DNA from: an uncultured Lachnospiraceae bacterium
Lineage (GTDB): Bacteria; Bacillota; Clostridia; Lachnospirales; Lachnospiraceae
DNA length: 41,127 bases
Assembly: GCA_910584945.1 (NCBI GenBank)
Contig: CAJUDY010000034.1
Coordinates: 1 to 41,127, forward strand
Reading direction: 5' to 3'
Shown: piece by piece, positions 1 through 7,634 of the stretch
How the letters are laid out: each line of letters opens with the position of its first letter
Numbering within the stretch: the stretch's first letter is position 1
Notes under the pieces: generated by a model
The model's input: only the letters and a program-made list of their open reading frames with translations
Told to the model about the DNA's origin: nothing
Databases searched by the model: none
Made by a program: the position numbers and the translations under genes

Positions 1-151
1 TTAAGTCCGCAAACCCTTGATTTTACTGGTCTTTTCCGCCAAGCGTTTTCATCGTGGGGAATACTAATACGTATAGGTTTGGCTTGCTCTTGCACTCACC
101 ATCCTGGATCTGAAAGGATCATAGCATATTCGTCTGGGAAAGACATGACTG
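1..151 (-). pseudogene. possible remnant of an IS630-type transposase
   Basis: Read on the minus strand, one frame gives a stretch beginning MSFPDEYAMILSDPGW, then a stop, then more open frame running off the left edge. The FPDEY...D-x-x-GW pattern recalls the second catalytic aspartate region (D-x-x-GWH) of IS630/Tc1-like DDE transposases. The stop codon and the lack of a full domain mean it would be a dead fragment. The match is by eye over about 16 residues, so this is a weak call; the stretch may simply be non-coding. Confidence 0.22.
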
Positions 152-430
152 CTACTCATCCCACCCATCCGTAAACCGCACGTTCACGCAGATATTGCGG
201 ACCACATCCCCTTCTTTTAATTCCACATCCCTGGGGTCGGAGACAGGCGGAAGTTCTCCGTCGTCCTCGGACAGTTCCAGGCTGATCCAGTCGGAGGCGG
301 CTTCGTTGGCCAGTTCCACGGCCTCCTCCAGCGTCTCCCCTTCCGCCTCGCAGCTTTCCAGATCCGGAAATACCGCCCGATAGGTTCCTTTTTCTGTCTT
401 ACGGATGATTGCCGGATAGATAAATTTCAT
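152..430 (-). CDS. HicB-like antitoxin family protein, solitary
   Basis: This 92-aa acidic protein has the HicB N-terminal pattern: KFIYPAII, then GTYRAVFPDLESCEAEGETLEEAVELANEA, as in the partial RNase H-like fold of HicB antitoxins and orphan HicB-like proteins. A longer upstream frame exists, but the ATG at 430 starts the recognisable domain and lies just after hydE (stop at 450). No HicA toxin (about 60-80 aa with a double-stranded RNA-binding fold) is visible on either side, so it is an orphan and may have lost its partner or have another role. The C-terminal part after the HicB fold (VSDPRDVELKEGDVVRNICVNVRFTDGWDE, about 30 residues) has no DNA-binding helix-turn-helix or ribbon-helix-helix that I can see. 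It probably shares a transcript with hydE and the two dehydrogenases. Confidence 0.7.
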   Translation of the reverse strand: MKFIYPAIIRKTEKGTYRAVFPDLESCEAEGETLEEAVELANEAASDWISLELSEDDGELPPVSDPRDVELKEGDVVRNICVNVRFTDGWDE

Positions 431-449
431 AAATATTTTCCGCCTTTTC

Positions 450-1490
450 TTATATTTTTGCGTCGCCGCGCTCGTTGACCAGATAATACCCCACGCTTTC
501 CACCCGTCGGGAGAGGCATCCCCGGCATTCGGCGGCCTCTTCTCCGGTGCAGATTTTGTTATCATACAAATCATAATGTTTCCGGTTCTTAACCGGAGAC
601 AGATTTGGCATGACCACATTCGCTCCGGCTTCCAGCCCCTTTTCCCTTCCCCTCGGGTCCAGAGTTCCAAGAGCCGTGGTGGCCGGCAGCAGCACTTTAG
701 GCAGCAGAATTCGGATCACGGACAGAAGAAACAGCGTCTGCTCCACGCTGCCCGCCGGCTCTTTGGCAAATACGGTTTCATGATGGGGGATAAAGGGCCC
801 GATTCCCACCATATGGGGCTGCAATTCTTTTAAAAACACCAGATCCTCTGCCAGACACTCCGCTGTCTGTCCCGGGGAACCTACCATAAAGCCCGCTCCC
901 ACCTGATAGCCCAAAAGCTTCAGATCATAGAGACAGAGCTTCCGCACCGCGAGACTCATGCCGGAGGGATGCAGCTTTCTATAATGCGCTTCATTCGCCG
1001 TCTCGTGGCGCAGCAGATACCGGTCCGCCCCGGCTTCTTTCCAAAGACGATAGCTCTCGTAGGGGCGCTCCCCCACGGACAGAGTGATCGCGCAGTCAGG
1101 ATAGCGGCTGCGGATCGCACGGATGATCTCCGCCATCCGTTCATCCGTGAACCACCGGTCCTCTCCGCCCTGTAGAACGAATGTTCGAAATCCCAGTTCA
1201 TATCCTCTGTCGCAGCAGTCCAGGATCTCCTCCTTTGTCAGCCGGTATCGGCGGGCATGGAGATTCCCCCTCCGGATGCCGCAGTAATAGCAGTCATTTC
1301 TGCAATAGTTCGTAAACTCGATCAGCCCTCTGGTATACACCTTCTCTCCATAGTGCAGCTTCCGAATCCGCACGGCCTCCTCTCTCAGTCTTCCTGCCGC
1401 CTCCGGATCGGACGCAAAGCCCAGCAGTTCCGCGAACTCCTCTTTGGTAAAGTCCGGATTTTCCAAATATTTTCCGATGATATCCCCCAT
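450..1490 (-). CDS. hydE: [FeFe]-hydrogenase H-cluster radical SAM maturase HydE
   Basis: HydE is a radical S-adenosylmethionine enzyme that helps build the 2Fe subcluster of [FeFe]-hydrogenase. The 346-aa product has the radical SAM CX3CX2C motif at C63, C67 and C70 (NYCRNDCYYCG), the family region GFRTFVLQGGED, and a C-terminal CX7CX2C cluster motif at C314, C322 and C325 that is typical of HydE. Length matches the family. It starts 12 bases after the aldehyde dehydrogenase stop, with a purine-rich GGGGAGAAAG ribosome site, so the three genes are probably co-transcribed. No hydrogenase, HydF or HydG gene is in the window, so its partners must be encoded elsewhere, or the protein is a HydE-like paralogue with another substrate. 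The family assignment is secure; the cellular role follows from the family only. Confidence 0.92.
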   Translation of the reverse strand: MGDIIGKYLENPDFTKEEFAELLGFASDPEAAGRLREEAVRIRKLHYGEKVYTRGLIEFTNYCRNDCYYCGIRRGNLHARRYRLTKEEILDCCDRGYELGFRTFVLQGGEDRWFTDERMAEIIRAIRSRYPDCAITLSVGERPYESYRLWKEAGADRYLLRHETANEAHYRKLHPSGMSLAVRKLCLYDLKLLGYQVGAGFMVGSPGQTAECLAEDLVFLKELQPHMVGIGPFIPHHETVFAKEPAGSVEQTLFLLSVIRILLPKVLLPATTALGTLDPRGREKGLEAGANVVMPNLSPVKNRKHYDLYDNKICTGEEAAECRGCLSRRVESVGYYLVNERGDAKI

Positions 1491-1502
1491 CTTTCTCCCC
1501 CG

Positions 1503-2873
1503 TTATCTCACAAACATTTTTACCAGTTTCTCTTTGATCTCATTATAAGGCTGATACCGCATGGGCAGATCCAGCCAGGTGTATTTTTTCACGATGCTTT
1601 TCTCATGACTGAAAGTCTCAAAGCTTTTCTTTCCATGATAAGCTCCCATCCCGCTGTCTCCCACGCCTCCGAATCCCAGCCGGGAAGTGGCCAGATGGAT
1701 AACCGTATCATTCACGCAGCCCCCTCCATAGGAGACTTCTCTCAGCACTTTTTCTTCTGTCCTCCGGGCGCTGGTAAACAGATACAGGGCCAGCGGTTTC
1801 GGGCGGGCTTTCACGAAGGCGCAGGCTTCTTCCACGGAATCTGCCGTCAGAATGGGCAACACCGGGCCGAAGATCTCCTCCTGCATCACCGCGTCTTCTT
1901 CTGTCACATTCTCCAGCACCGTCGGTTCAATTTGAAGGGTTTTTTCATCCCAGGCTCCGCCATACACCACTTTTTCCGGGTCCATCAGTCCCACTACCCG
2001 ATCAAAATGCTTCCGGTTCACCATTCTGCCGTAGGACGGATTCTGAAGGGGATGTTCCCCGTACTGCCTGCGGATCTCTTTTTTGATGCAGGAGACAAGC
2101 TCCTCCTGAACACTTCGCTCCGCCAGCACATAATCCGGCGCCACGCAGGTCTGCCCGCAATTTAAATATTTTCCAAAGACCAGCCTTCTTGCGGCGAGCT
2201 TCAAATCCGCCGTGTGATCGACGATACAGGGACTTTTGCCGCCCAGCTCCAGCGTCACCGGAGTCAGATGAGCCGCCGCTTTCTCCATGACCATCCGCCC
2301 CACCTTCACGCCGCCGGTGAAAAAGATATAGTCGAACTTCTGTTCCAGAAGACTCTGGTTCTCCTCTCTTCCGCCTTCCACCACCGCCACATATTCTTCC
2401 GGATAGATCTCTTCAAGCATCTGCGCGATCACACGGGAAGTCGCCGGCGCATAGGCCGACGGCTTCACCACGCAGCAGTTTCCCGCCGCCAGGGCGCCGA
2501 CCAGAGGCTCCAGAGTCAAAAGCACCGGATAGTTCCACGGAGACATCACCAGCACGACTCCGTAGGGCTCCTGCACGGTGAAGCTTTTGGCGTGAAACTG
2601 CGCCAGAGGCGTCCCCGCCCGGCGGTTCCGGGCAAAGGAGCGCAGATGCTTTTTCATATAACGAAGCTCCGACAGAGCCAGTCCGATCTCACACATATAA
2701 GCTTCCGCCCCGGATTTTCCCAGATCGGAAAAAAGCGCCTCCCGAAGTCTCTGCTCTCTGTCTTTGACGCCCCGCTCCAGAGCCTCCAGCGCCCGGAGCC
2801 GGTAAGCGGTCTCCAGGGTCTTTCCAGAATTAAAAAAAGTTCGCTGCTTCTCTGATAATGTCCTGATATCCAT
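1503..2873 (-). CDS. NAD(P)-dependent aldehyde dehydrogenase (class 3-like)
   Basis: This 456-aa aldehyde dehydrogenase oxidises an aldehyde to the acid with NAD(P)+. The catalytic cysteine is C243 in NCGQTCVAPDYV and the general-base glutamate is E209 in LELGGKSP; the cofactor motifs SPWNYP and FTGG are present. The short length and the C-terminal pattern FGGVGDSGMGAYHGKKSFETFSHEKS place it with the class 3/YwdH-like group, which often handles medium-chain or aromatic aldehydes. It follows the iron alcohol dehydrogenase by 3 bases, so the pair would interconvert alcohol, aldehyde and acid. No membrane anchor is obvious at the C-terminus. The substrate cannot be read from the sequence. Confidence 0.93.
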   Translation of the reverse strand: MDIRTLSEKQRTFFNSGKTLETAYRLRALEALERGVKDREQRLREALFSDLGKSGAEAYMCEIGLALSELRYMKKHLRSFARNRRAGTPLAQFHAKSFTVQEPYGVVLVMSPWNYPVLLTLEPLVGALAAGNCCVVKPSAYAPATSRVIAQMLEEIYPEEYVAVVEGGREENQSLLEQKFDYIFFTGGVKVGRMVMEKAAAHLTPVTLELGGKSPCIVDHTADLKLAARRLVFGKYLNCGQTCVAPDYVLAERSVQEELVSCIKKEIRRQYGEHPLQNPSYGRMVNRKHFDRVVGLMDPEKVVYGGAWDEKTLQIEPTVLENVTEEDAVMQEEIFGPVLPILTADSVEEACAFVKARPKPLALYLFTSARRTEEKVLREVSYGGGCVNDTVIHLATSRLGFGGVGDSGMGAYHGKKSFETFSHEKSIVKKYTWLDLPMRYQPYNEIKEKLVKMFVR

Positions 2874-2876
2874 CGA

Positions 2877-4079
2877 TTACCTGCCCTTTACCTCATAATA
2901 AATCTGCTCCAGCTCCCGGCGGTTCATCAGAACCGGAACCGGATACAGGGGATTTCCCTCCTTGTCCGCATGCTTTGCCATAACCGGTATATCTTCGGGC
3001 TGAATCTCCGGAAAATGCCGGGGAATCTCCATGGAATCGTTCATCTCCTGAATCCAGCCGATAAAAGAGACCGCAGCCTCCCGGTCCTTCATCTTCCGGT
3101 CCACCACGCCGGCATTTCTCGCCAGCCTGGCAAGCTTCTTCTCGCAGGCAGGTCCGTACATCCTAAGGACGATGGGCAGAATCACCGCGTTGGCGAGGCC
3201 ATGGGGCGTACCGTACTGTCCGCCCAGGGAATGGGCAACGGCATGAATATATCCTACATAGGATTTCGTGAAGGCAACTCCTGCGCAGTAAGCGGCCCTC
3301 AGCATGCCGCTCCTTGCCTCCTTGTCCTGTCCGTCGTCATAGGCCGCTTTCAGATGCTGATAGATCAGATGAACCGCCTCTTCCGCCATCATCCGGGTCT
3401 CCTTTGTGGTGGAGCGGCCGATATACGCCTCCACCGCATGGGTCAGAGCGTCCATGCCCGTGGTGGCTGTAATGCTCTTGGGCAGCCCCATGGTCTCGTG
3501 ATAATCCAGAACCGCATAGCGGGGAATCAGGCTGAAATCATTGATGGGATACTTGTGATGCTTCTCGCTGTCGGTGATCACCGCCGCCAGCGTAGTTTCG
3601 CTGCCGGTTCCCGCCGTGGTGGGTACCGCGATCAGAAGAGGCAGCTTTTTATGTACTTTTAAAAGTCCTTTCATCCGCCGGATGCTCTGACGGGGCTTTA
3701 CAATCCTGGCCCCCGCCGCCTTGGCGCAGTCCATGGAAGAACCGCCGCCAAAAGCGATCAGCGCTTCCGCTCCCTGCTCCAGATACAGCGCCCTTGCCTC
3801 TTCCACATTCTGAATGGTGGGATTCGCCACGGTCCGGTCATAGATACAATAAGAGACTCCCTCCTCCGTCAATGTCTTTTCCAGGAATTCCGTAAGCCCC
3901 AGGGCGCGGATGCCGCCGTCGGTCACAATCATAACCGAATGAATATTCTTTTTCCTGCACACATCCGCAATCCCGGCCACCGAAGGGATGATCTTGGGAT
4001 TCCGGTAGGGCAAAAAGGGAAGGGCCGCCCGGAAGACGGTCTGAAATACTCTGCAATATATTTTTCTGGTGATCCTCAT
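2877..4079 (-). CDS. iron-containing alcohol dehydrogenase
   Basis: This 400-aa group III (iron-containing) alcohol dehydrogenase has the nucleotide-binding GGGSSMDCAKA (about residues 111-121), the family signature region from PTTAGTGSE, and the expected metal ligands D210, H214, H279 and H293 (DALTH, IHAVAH, TPHG). The open frame extends further upstream, but the ATG at 4079 is chosen because AGAGGAG sits 8-10 bases before it and a promoter lies at 4129-4157. Translation is followed after 3 bases by an aldehyde dehydrogenase, then hydE and the hicB-like gene. The physiological direction and substrate are unknown; fermentation alcohol metabolism is a reasonable inference. Confidence 0.92.
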   Translation of the reverse strand: MRITRKIYCRVFQTVFRAALPFLPYRNPKIIPSVAGIADVCRKKNIHSVMIVTDGGIRALGLTEFLEKTLTEEGVSYCIYDRTVANPTIQNVEEARALYLEQGAEALIAFGGGSSMDCAKAAGARIVKPRQSIRRMKGLLKVHKKLPLLIAVPTTAGTGSETTLAAVITDSEKHHKYPINDFSLIPRYAVLDYHETMGLPKSITATTGMDALTHAVEAYIGRSTTKETRMMAEEAVHLIYQHLKAAYDDGQDKEARSGMLRAAYCAGVAFTKSYVGYIHAVAHSLGGQYGTPHGLANAVILPIVLRMYGPACEKKLARLARNAGVVDRKMKDREAAVSFIGWIQEMNDSMEIPRHFPEIQPEDIPVMAKHADKEGNPLYPVPVLMNRRELEQIYYEVKGR

Positions 4080-4128
4080 GCTGTCTTTACTCCTCTGAAC
4101 AATGTTGTCATTCCTAAAAATCTCCTTA

Positions 4129-4157
4129 AGTATACCTTTTTTTCCGTCATCCGGCAA
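4129..4157 (-). promoter_or_regulatory. predicted sigma-A promoter of the alcohol/aldehyde dehydrogenase-hydE operon
   Basis: On the minus strand TTGCCG (4152-4157) and TATACT (4129-4134) are separated by exactly 17 bases, about 50 bases before the dehydrogenase ATG at 4079. The -10 is good and the -35 is weak. It lies in the gap after znuB, which separates the dehydrogenase operon from the metal-transport operon. Confidence 0.55.
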
Positions 4158-4171
4158 CTGTTTCCTAAGCC

Positions 4172-5008
4172 TTATCTGCCCCGGCACATACCCGCCAGAC
4201 AGCAGAGAACGAACAACACAAGGTCCATGCACACGATGGTCGCTCCCACCGGCGTGGAGGCCAGAATAGACAAAAAGATTCCCGCTGCCGCCCCCAGGAC
4301 GGACAGACAGGCCGAAGCGGCGATGACTCCCCGAAAGCTTTTGAACAACCGCATGGCCGAAAGCGCCGGAAAGATGATCAGCGCCGAGATCAGAAGAGAG
4401 CCCACCAGCTTCATGGCCAGTACGATCACCGACGCGGTCACCACCGCCATCAGCAGATTGTACCGGTCCGCCTTCATCCCGGTGGCCCGGGCAAAGGTCT
4501 CGTCAAAAGTCACCGCAAAAATCCGGTGATAAAAGAGTGTAAAGATCAGCACCACCGCCGCCGACAGGAGTACGCAGAGCCACACATCTGCTTTGGAAAG
4601 TGTCAGGATCGCTGTGGACCCAAAGAGGGTGCTGCACACATCCCCGGTCAGATTGGCGGATTTGGAAAACACATTGAGGAAAAGATATCCCAGAGCCAGC
4701 GCACCCACCGAGATCATGGCGATAGCGGCGTCTCCCTGAAGCTTCGCATTCTGTCCGGTGCGCAGCAGCAGAATGGCCGCCGCTATGGTGACCGGCAGCA
4801 CCACCGCCGTATCATGACCTACGTCCAGCACCGTAGCCGCCGCCATGGCCCCAAAGGCCACATGAGACAGCCCGTCCCCGATAAAGGAAAACCTTTTTAA
4901 AACCAGCGACACTCCCAGCAGAGAAGAAGAAAACGCGATCAGCACTCCCACCAGAAACGCATACCGGACAAAGGGATATTGAAAATAGACGCCCAGCAGT
5001 TCAAACAT
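4172..5008 (-). CDS. znuB: metal ABC transporter permease (ZnuB/MntB family)
   Basis: This 278-aa polytopic membrane protein is an ABC-3 family permease for zinc or manganese. It shows about eight hydrophobic segments and the family patterns SFIGDGLSHVAFG (cytoplasmic loop near residue 45) and the late LLISALIIFPALSAMRL. A GTG three codons upstream would leave no room for a ribosome site; the ATG at 5008 has AGGAGG eight bases before it, so I start there. It overlaps the end of the ATPase gene by 8 bases, showing translational coupling. Zinc rather than manganese is inferred from the His-rich binding protein and the Fur-family regulator in the same operon. Confidence 0.9.
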   Translation of the reverse strand: MFELLGVYFQYPFVRYAFLVGVLIAFSSSLLGVSLVLKRFSFIGDGLSHVAFGAMAAATVLDVGHDTAVVLPVTIAAAILLLRTGQNAKLQGDAAIAMISVGALALGYLFLNVFSKSANLTGDVCSTLFGSTAILTLSKADVWLCVLLSAAVVLIFTLFYHRIFAVTFDETFARATGMKADRYNLLMAVVTASVIVLAMKLVGSLLISALIIFPALSAMRLFKSFRGVIAASACLSVLGAAAGIFLSILASTPVGATIVCMDLVLFVLCCLAGMCRGR

Positions 5009-5720
5009 GTCTTCCACCTCCTGTCGCGGAAAGATACGCCTTTCCGGTCTCGCTTTTTACATAGTCTTCTTTGGTTCCGAAAAAGAGCGGTTCCTCGCTG
5101 ATATGAAGAATATGATCCGCGTACGTGACTGCCGCGCCAACGTCATGGGACACCATGAGAATCGTAATCTGTTCTTCCCGGTTCAGTGTACAAAGAAGCT
5201 CATACATCTCCTGCACCGCCGCCGGGTCCAGTCCTGCCACCGGTTCGTCCAGAAGCAGCATGGATCTGGTGGCGCAAAGAGCCCTTGCCAGCAGCACTCT
5301 CTGCTGCTGCCCGCCGGACAGCTCCCGGTAGCAGCGCCCGGCCAGATGAGTGATTCCCAGCTTTTCCATCTGCTTCCTGGCCGTCTGTTTTTCCTGGTTT
5401 CCATAAAACGGACGCCAGCCGAACCTTCCCAGACAGCCGGAGAGCACAATCTCCTGCACCGATGCCGGAAAATCTCTCTGCACCACGGTCTGCTGGGGCA
5501 GATATCCGATGCTGTCCGCTTCCAGGCCGTCACCCATGCGGATCATCCCCGACATAGGCGTCCGGAGACCAAGAAGGGTCTTGATCAGCGTACTTTTGCC
5601 GGAGCCGTTCTCACCGACGATACAAAGATAATCCCCCTGATTCACTTCAAAGTTCAGATGCTTTACCACCGCTTTTCCTTCATAGCCAAGTTCCAGATCT
5701 CTACATACAAGCTGTGCCAT
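5001..5720 (-). CDS. znuC: metal ABC transporter ATP-binding protein (ZnuC family)
   Basis: This 239-aa ATPase powers the metal importer. Walker A is GENGSGKST at residues 36-44, the Q-loop lies in IGYLPQQ, the ABC signature is LSGGQQQR, Walker B is MLLLDEPVAGLD, and the switch histidine is in ILMVSHD. The start ATG at 5720 lies inside the end of znuA (20-base overlap) with GGAG six bases upstream. Order binding protein, ATPase, permease and the short overlaps are standard for this transporter class. Confidence 0.93.
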   Translation of the reverse strand: MAQLVCRDLELGYEGKAVVKHLNFEVNQGDYLCIVGENGSGKSTLIKTLLGLRTPMSGMIRMGDGLEADSIGYLPQQTVVQRDFPASVQEIVLSGCLGRFGWRPFYGNQEKQTARKQMEKLGITHLAGRCYRELSGGQQQRVLLARALCATRSMLLLDEPVAGLDPAAVQEMYELLCTLNREEQITILMVSHDVGAAVTYADHILHISEEPLFFGTKEDYVKSETGKAYLSATGGGRHV

Positions 5721-6735
5721 CCTGCACTCCTTTCCCCGCTGCCAGCGCTTCTCTGAGTACCCTCAGATTTTCTTCCATGATCCCAAGATAATCCGCTCCG
5801 TCCTCCATCTCACTTTCGCTGACCGACTGCATGGAGTTAAGCACCCGTACTTTCTGGTCCCTGGTCCGGGTATTGCCGGCAATGGTCCGGGCAATCTTCT
5901 GATCCGACCCGTCGATGGCCAGGATCACCGGCAGGCATCGCTCCTCCGCCTTTTTCGCCAGGTTCGTGATCGTGGAAAAACTCGCCTCTGTCTCCGCCGA
6001 ACAGCCGGAGAAGGCCGCGTAGCAGGTGATGCCGTAATCCCGGGCCAGATAGAGAAACGGGAAACGGTCCCCGAAGAGAAGCACCGGATGCGGCGTCTGA
6101 CTCACTGTTTTTCGATATTCTTCATCAAGCGCCGCAAGCATTTCCTGATATGCCGCCGCATTTTTCTCATAAATCCTGCTGTTCTCTTCGTCCAGGGTGC
6201 ACAGTGCCTCCTCGATCCCGCCGCAGACAAGCTGCGCATTCCGAAGAGAAAGCCAGACATGTTCATCGTATTCTTCCTCTTCATGGCCGTCTGCCTCACG
6301 GTGCGTATGCTCCTCTTCCCCGGGCGTCTGCATCCCTTCCAGGTGTTCTTCTTCCCGCACCGCATCCCCAAGAAGCTCCATCAGATTCAGCGCGATCCGG
6401 TCCGGCTTCTTTGTATTGTCAAGAGCCGCCTCCACCCAGAAATCCGACTCTCCGCCCACATAGATAAAGAGATCCGCCTCCGCAATCTTCTTCAGATCCC
6501 ACACCGTAGGCTGATAGCTGTGCAGATCCGCCCCGTTCTTCATCAGAAGCGTCAGTTCTGTCTCTTCTGCCCGTTCTCCAAGAATCTGCCGCACCCAGTC
6601 GTATTCCGGAAAAATGGTACACACGATCTTCATCTGCGCTTCCGGCTCCTGCGCCTCTTTGGACCAGGCTCCGCATCCCGCCGCAGAAAATACAAGACAC
6701 AGGGTCAAACTTAACGCCAAAAGTCTCTTTTTCAT
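5701..6735 (-). CDS. znuA: metal ABC transporter substrate-binding lipoprotein (ZnuA family)
   Basis: This 344-aa lipoprotein of the cluster 9 (TroA/ZnuA) family captures divalent metal outside the cell. The signal peptide MKKRLLALSLTLCLVFSAAGC ends in a lipobox with the anchor cysteine at C21. Likely metal ligands are H72 (GADLHSY) and H159 (YDEHVWLS). Between them (about residues 131-159) is an acidic His/Glu-rich loop (EEHTHREADGHEEEE), which is typical of zinc-specific members and argues against manganese. The upstream eight codons in the open frame are excluded because GGGAGG lies correctly before the ATG at 6735. The ATG overlaps the regulator stop codon as ATGA. Confidence 0.93.
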   Translation of the reverse strand: MKKRLLALSLTLCLVFSAAGCGAWSKEAQEPEAQMKIVCTIFPEYDWVRQILGERAEETELTLLMKNGADLHSYQPTVWDLKKIAEADLFIYVGGESDFWVEAALDNTKKPDRIALNLMELLGDAVREEEHLEGMQTPGEEEHTHREADGHEEEEYDEHVWLSLRNAQLVCGGIEEALCTLDEENSRIYEKNAAAYQEMLAALDEEYRKTVSQTPHPVLLFGDRFPFLYLARDYGITCYAAFSGCSAETEASFSTITNLAKKAEERCLPVILAIDGSDQKIARTIAGNTRTRDQKVRVLNSMQSVSESEMEDGADYLGIMEENLRVLREALAAGKGVQDGTACM

Positions 6736-7154
6736 CGCTCTTCCTCCCGGCGGCAGCACCCTTCACACTGACCGAAAAGCACGGTCTTCCCTTCGTCAAT
6801 CTGAAAGCGATGCCGTTTCATGACCTGCATAAACAACGCCTCGCTCTCTTCATCCCCCATATGATACAGTTTTCCGCAGACGGAACACTTCATATGCAGA
6901 TGGCTGTCACAATGCGCCCCGCAAACCATCTGATACAGAAACTTCCGGCTGTTCCCCTCCACGAACCGCTTCACCAGCCCCTCTTCCACCAGCCTGGGCA
7001 TGATCCGATACACAGTGCTTTTGCCCGGCGGCGACACGACCGCCGGTTCCGACTTCAATCTTTCGCATAACTCTTCTATGGTAAACGCTTCCTCGCTGTG
7101 CGCTTTCAGATAAGCCAGCAGGATGCGCTTTTGTTCCGTCTGATACTGTGCCAT
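6732..7154 (-). CDS. zur: Fur-family metalloregulator, probably Zur
   Basis: This 140-aa Fur-family repressor has an N-terminal winged helix (residues about 1-75, with GKSTVYRIMPRLVEEGLV as recognition region), the metal-site segment HLHMKC, and two structural CXXC pairs, C90/C93 and C130/C133. It heads the znuACB operon, so zinc-responsive repression is the likely role. A TTG four codons upstream is in frame, but GGAGG sits about six bases before the ATG at 7154, which I take as the start. The operator and promoter immediately upstream (7167-7213) imply autoregulation. Fe(II) or Mn(II) sensing cannot be excluded from sequence alone. Confidence 0.88.
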   Translation of the reverse strand: MAQYQTEQKRILLAYLKAHSEEAFTIEELCERLKSEPAVVSPPGKSTVYRIMPRLVEEGLVKRFVEGNSRKFLYQMVCGAHCDSHLHMKCSVCGKLYHMGDEESEALFMQVMKRHRFQIDEGKTVLFGQCEGCCRREEER

Positions 7155-7166
7155 AACGCCCTCCAA

Positions 7167-7213
7167 ATATGAGAATTACTCTCATATTATAAGACGATTT
7201 TGAAAAATGTCAA
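7167..7213 (-). promoter_or_regulatory. consensus promoter with an overlapping Fur/Zur-type operator
   Basis: On the minus strand a perfect -35 TTGACA (7208-7213) and perfect -10 TATAAT (7186-7191) are 16 bases apart. Directly overlapping the -10 and the expected start site is an inverted repeat with 8-base arms ATATGAGA/TCTCATAT (7167-7174 and 7180-7187, spacer ATTAC), which reads as a 7-1-7 Fur-family box, TGAGAAT-T-ACTCTCA. Bound repressor would block the polymerase. It lies 13 bases before the regulator ATG. Confidence 0.85.
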
Positions 7214-7214
7214 G

Positions 7215-7620
7215 CTAAAGAAATTTCATATCCAGTTCGCCAAGCCCTTCCGCATACTCTGAATGGATCGGACAGATGGCTTCCTTCGGCTCCACGGCCA
7301 GAATCAGCCGTGCCAGCTGTTCCGCCATGGCATGTCCGCTGGTATGCAGGCGCTTCACCTCCACGCCCTTTGCCTGCTGCCGCTTCAGAAACGCGTCCCA
7401 TTTGGGGATATAGGCCGCCTTTTCCGGCTCCAGATAGCCTTCCCATATGGAGTAGACAATCACCGGCCCGATGTCCATGGGCATGTCCCTTTTCACTTCC
7501 ACGATCCGGGCGTCATCCCTCAGCACCGCCAGCGCTTCCCGGGCAAAGGAAGCAGTCCTCTGATCCCGCGCCCGGGCCAGCGCCTGATAAATGTTGACGG
7601 ATCTGAATCTTGGTTGACAT
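7215..7620 (-). pseudogene. MBL-fold hydrolase/exonuclease gene with a large internal deletion and frameshift
   Basis: The 3' part encodes about 125 residues ending in RLHTSGHA...PKEAICPIHSEYAEGL, the C-terminal signature of RNase J-like and CPSF-like metallo-beta-lactamase-fold enzymes. The whole catalytic core with the HxHxDH motif is missing. At the 5' end, AGGAGG followed by ATG at 7620 starts MSTKIQI, the usual beginning of such proteins, but within a few codons it is out of frame with the C-terminal part. The simplest reading is a full gene that lost roughly its first two thirds by an internal deletion. The remaining open frame of 103 codons (7215-7526) has no proper ribosome site and would need a GTG start. 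Confidence 0.65.
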
Positions 7621-7634
7621 CAATGCCTCCTCCT

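Noticed and set aside
4079..4232. Longer start for the iron alcohol dehydrogenase (51 extra codons)
   Set aside because: The extension crosses the predicted promoter and the end of znuB, and a good ribosome site lies before the ATG at 4079.
5008..5017. GTG start for znuB at 5017
   Set aside because: It would overlap its own ribosome site; the ATG at 5008 is ideally spaced.
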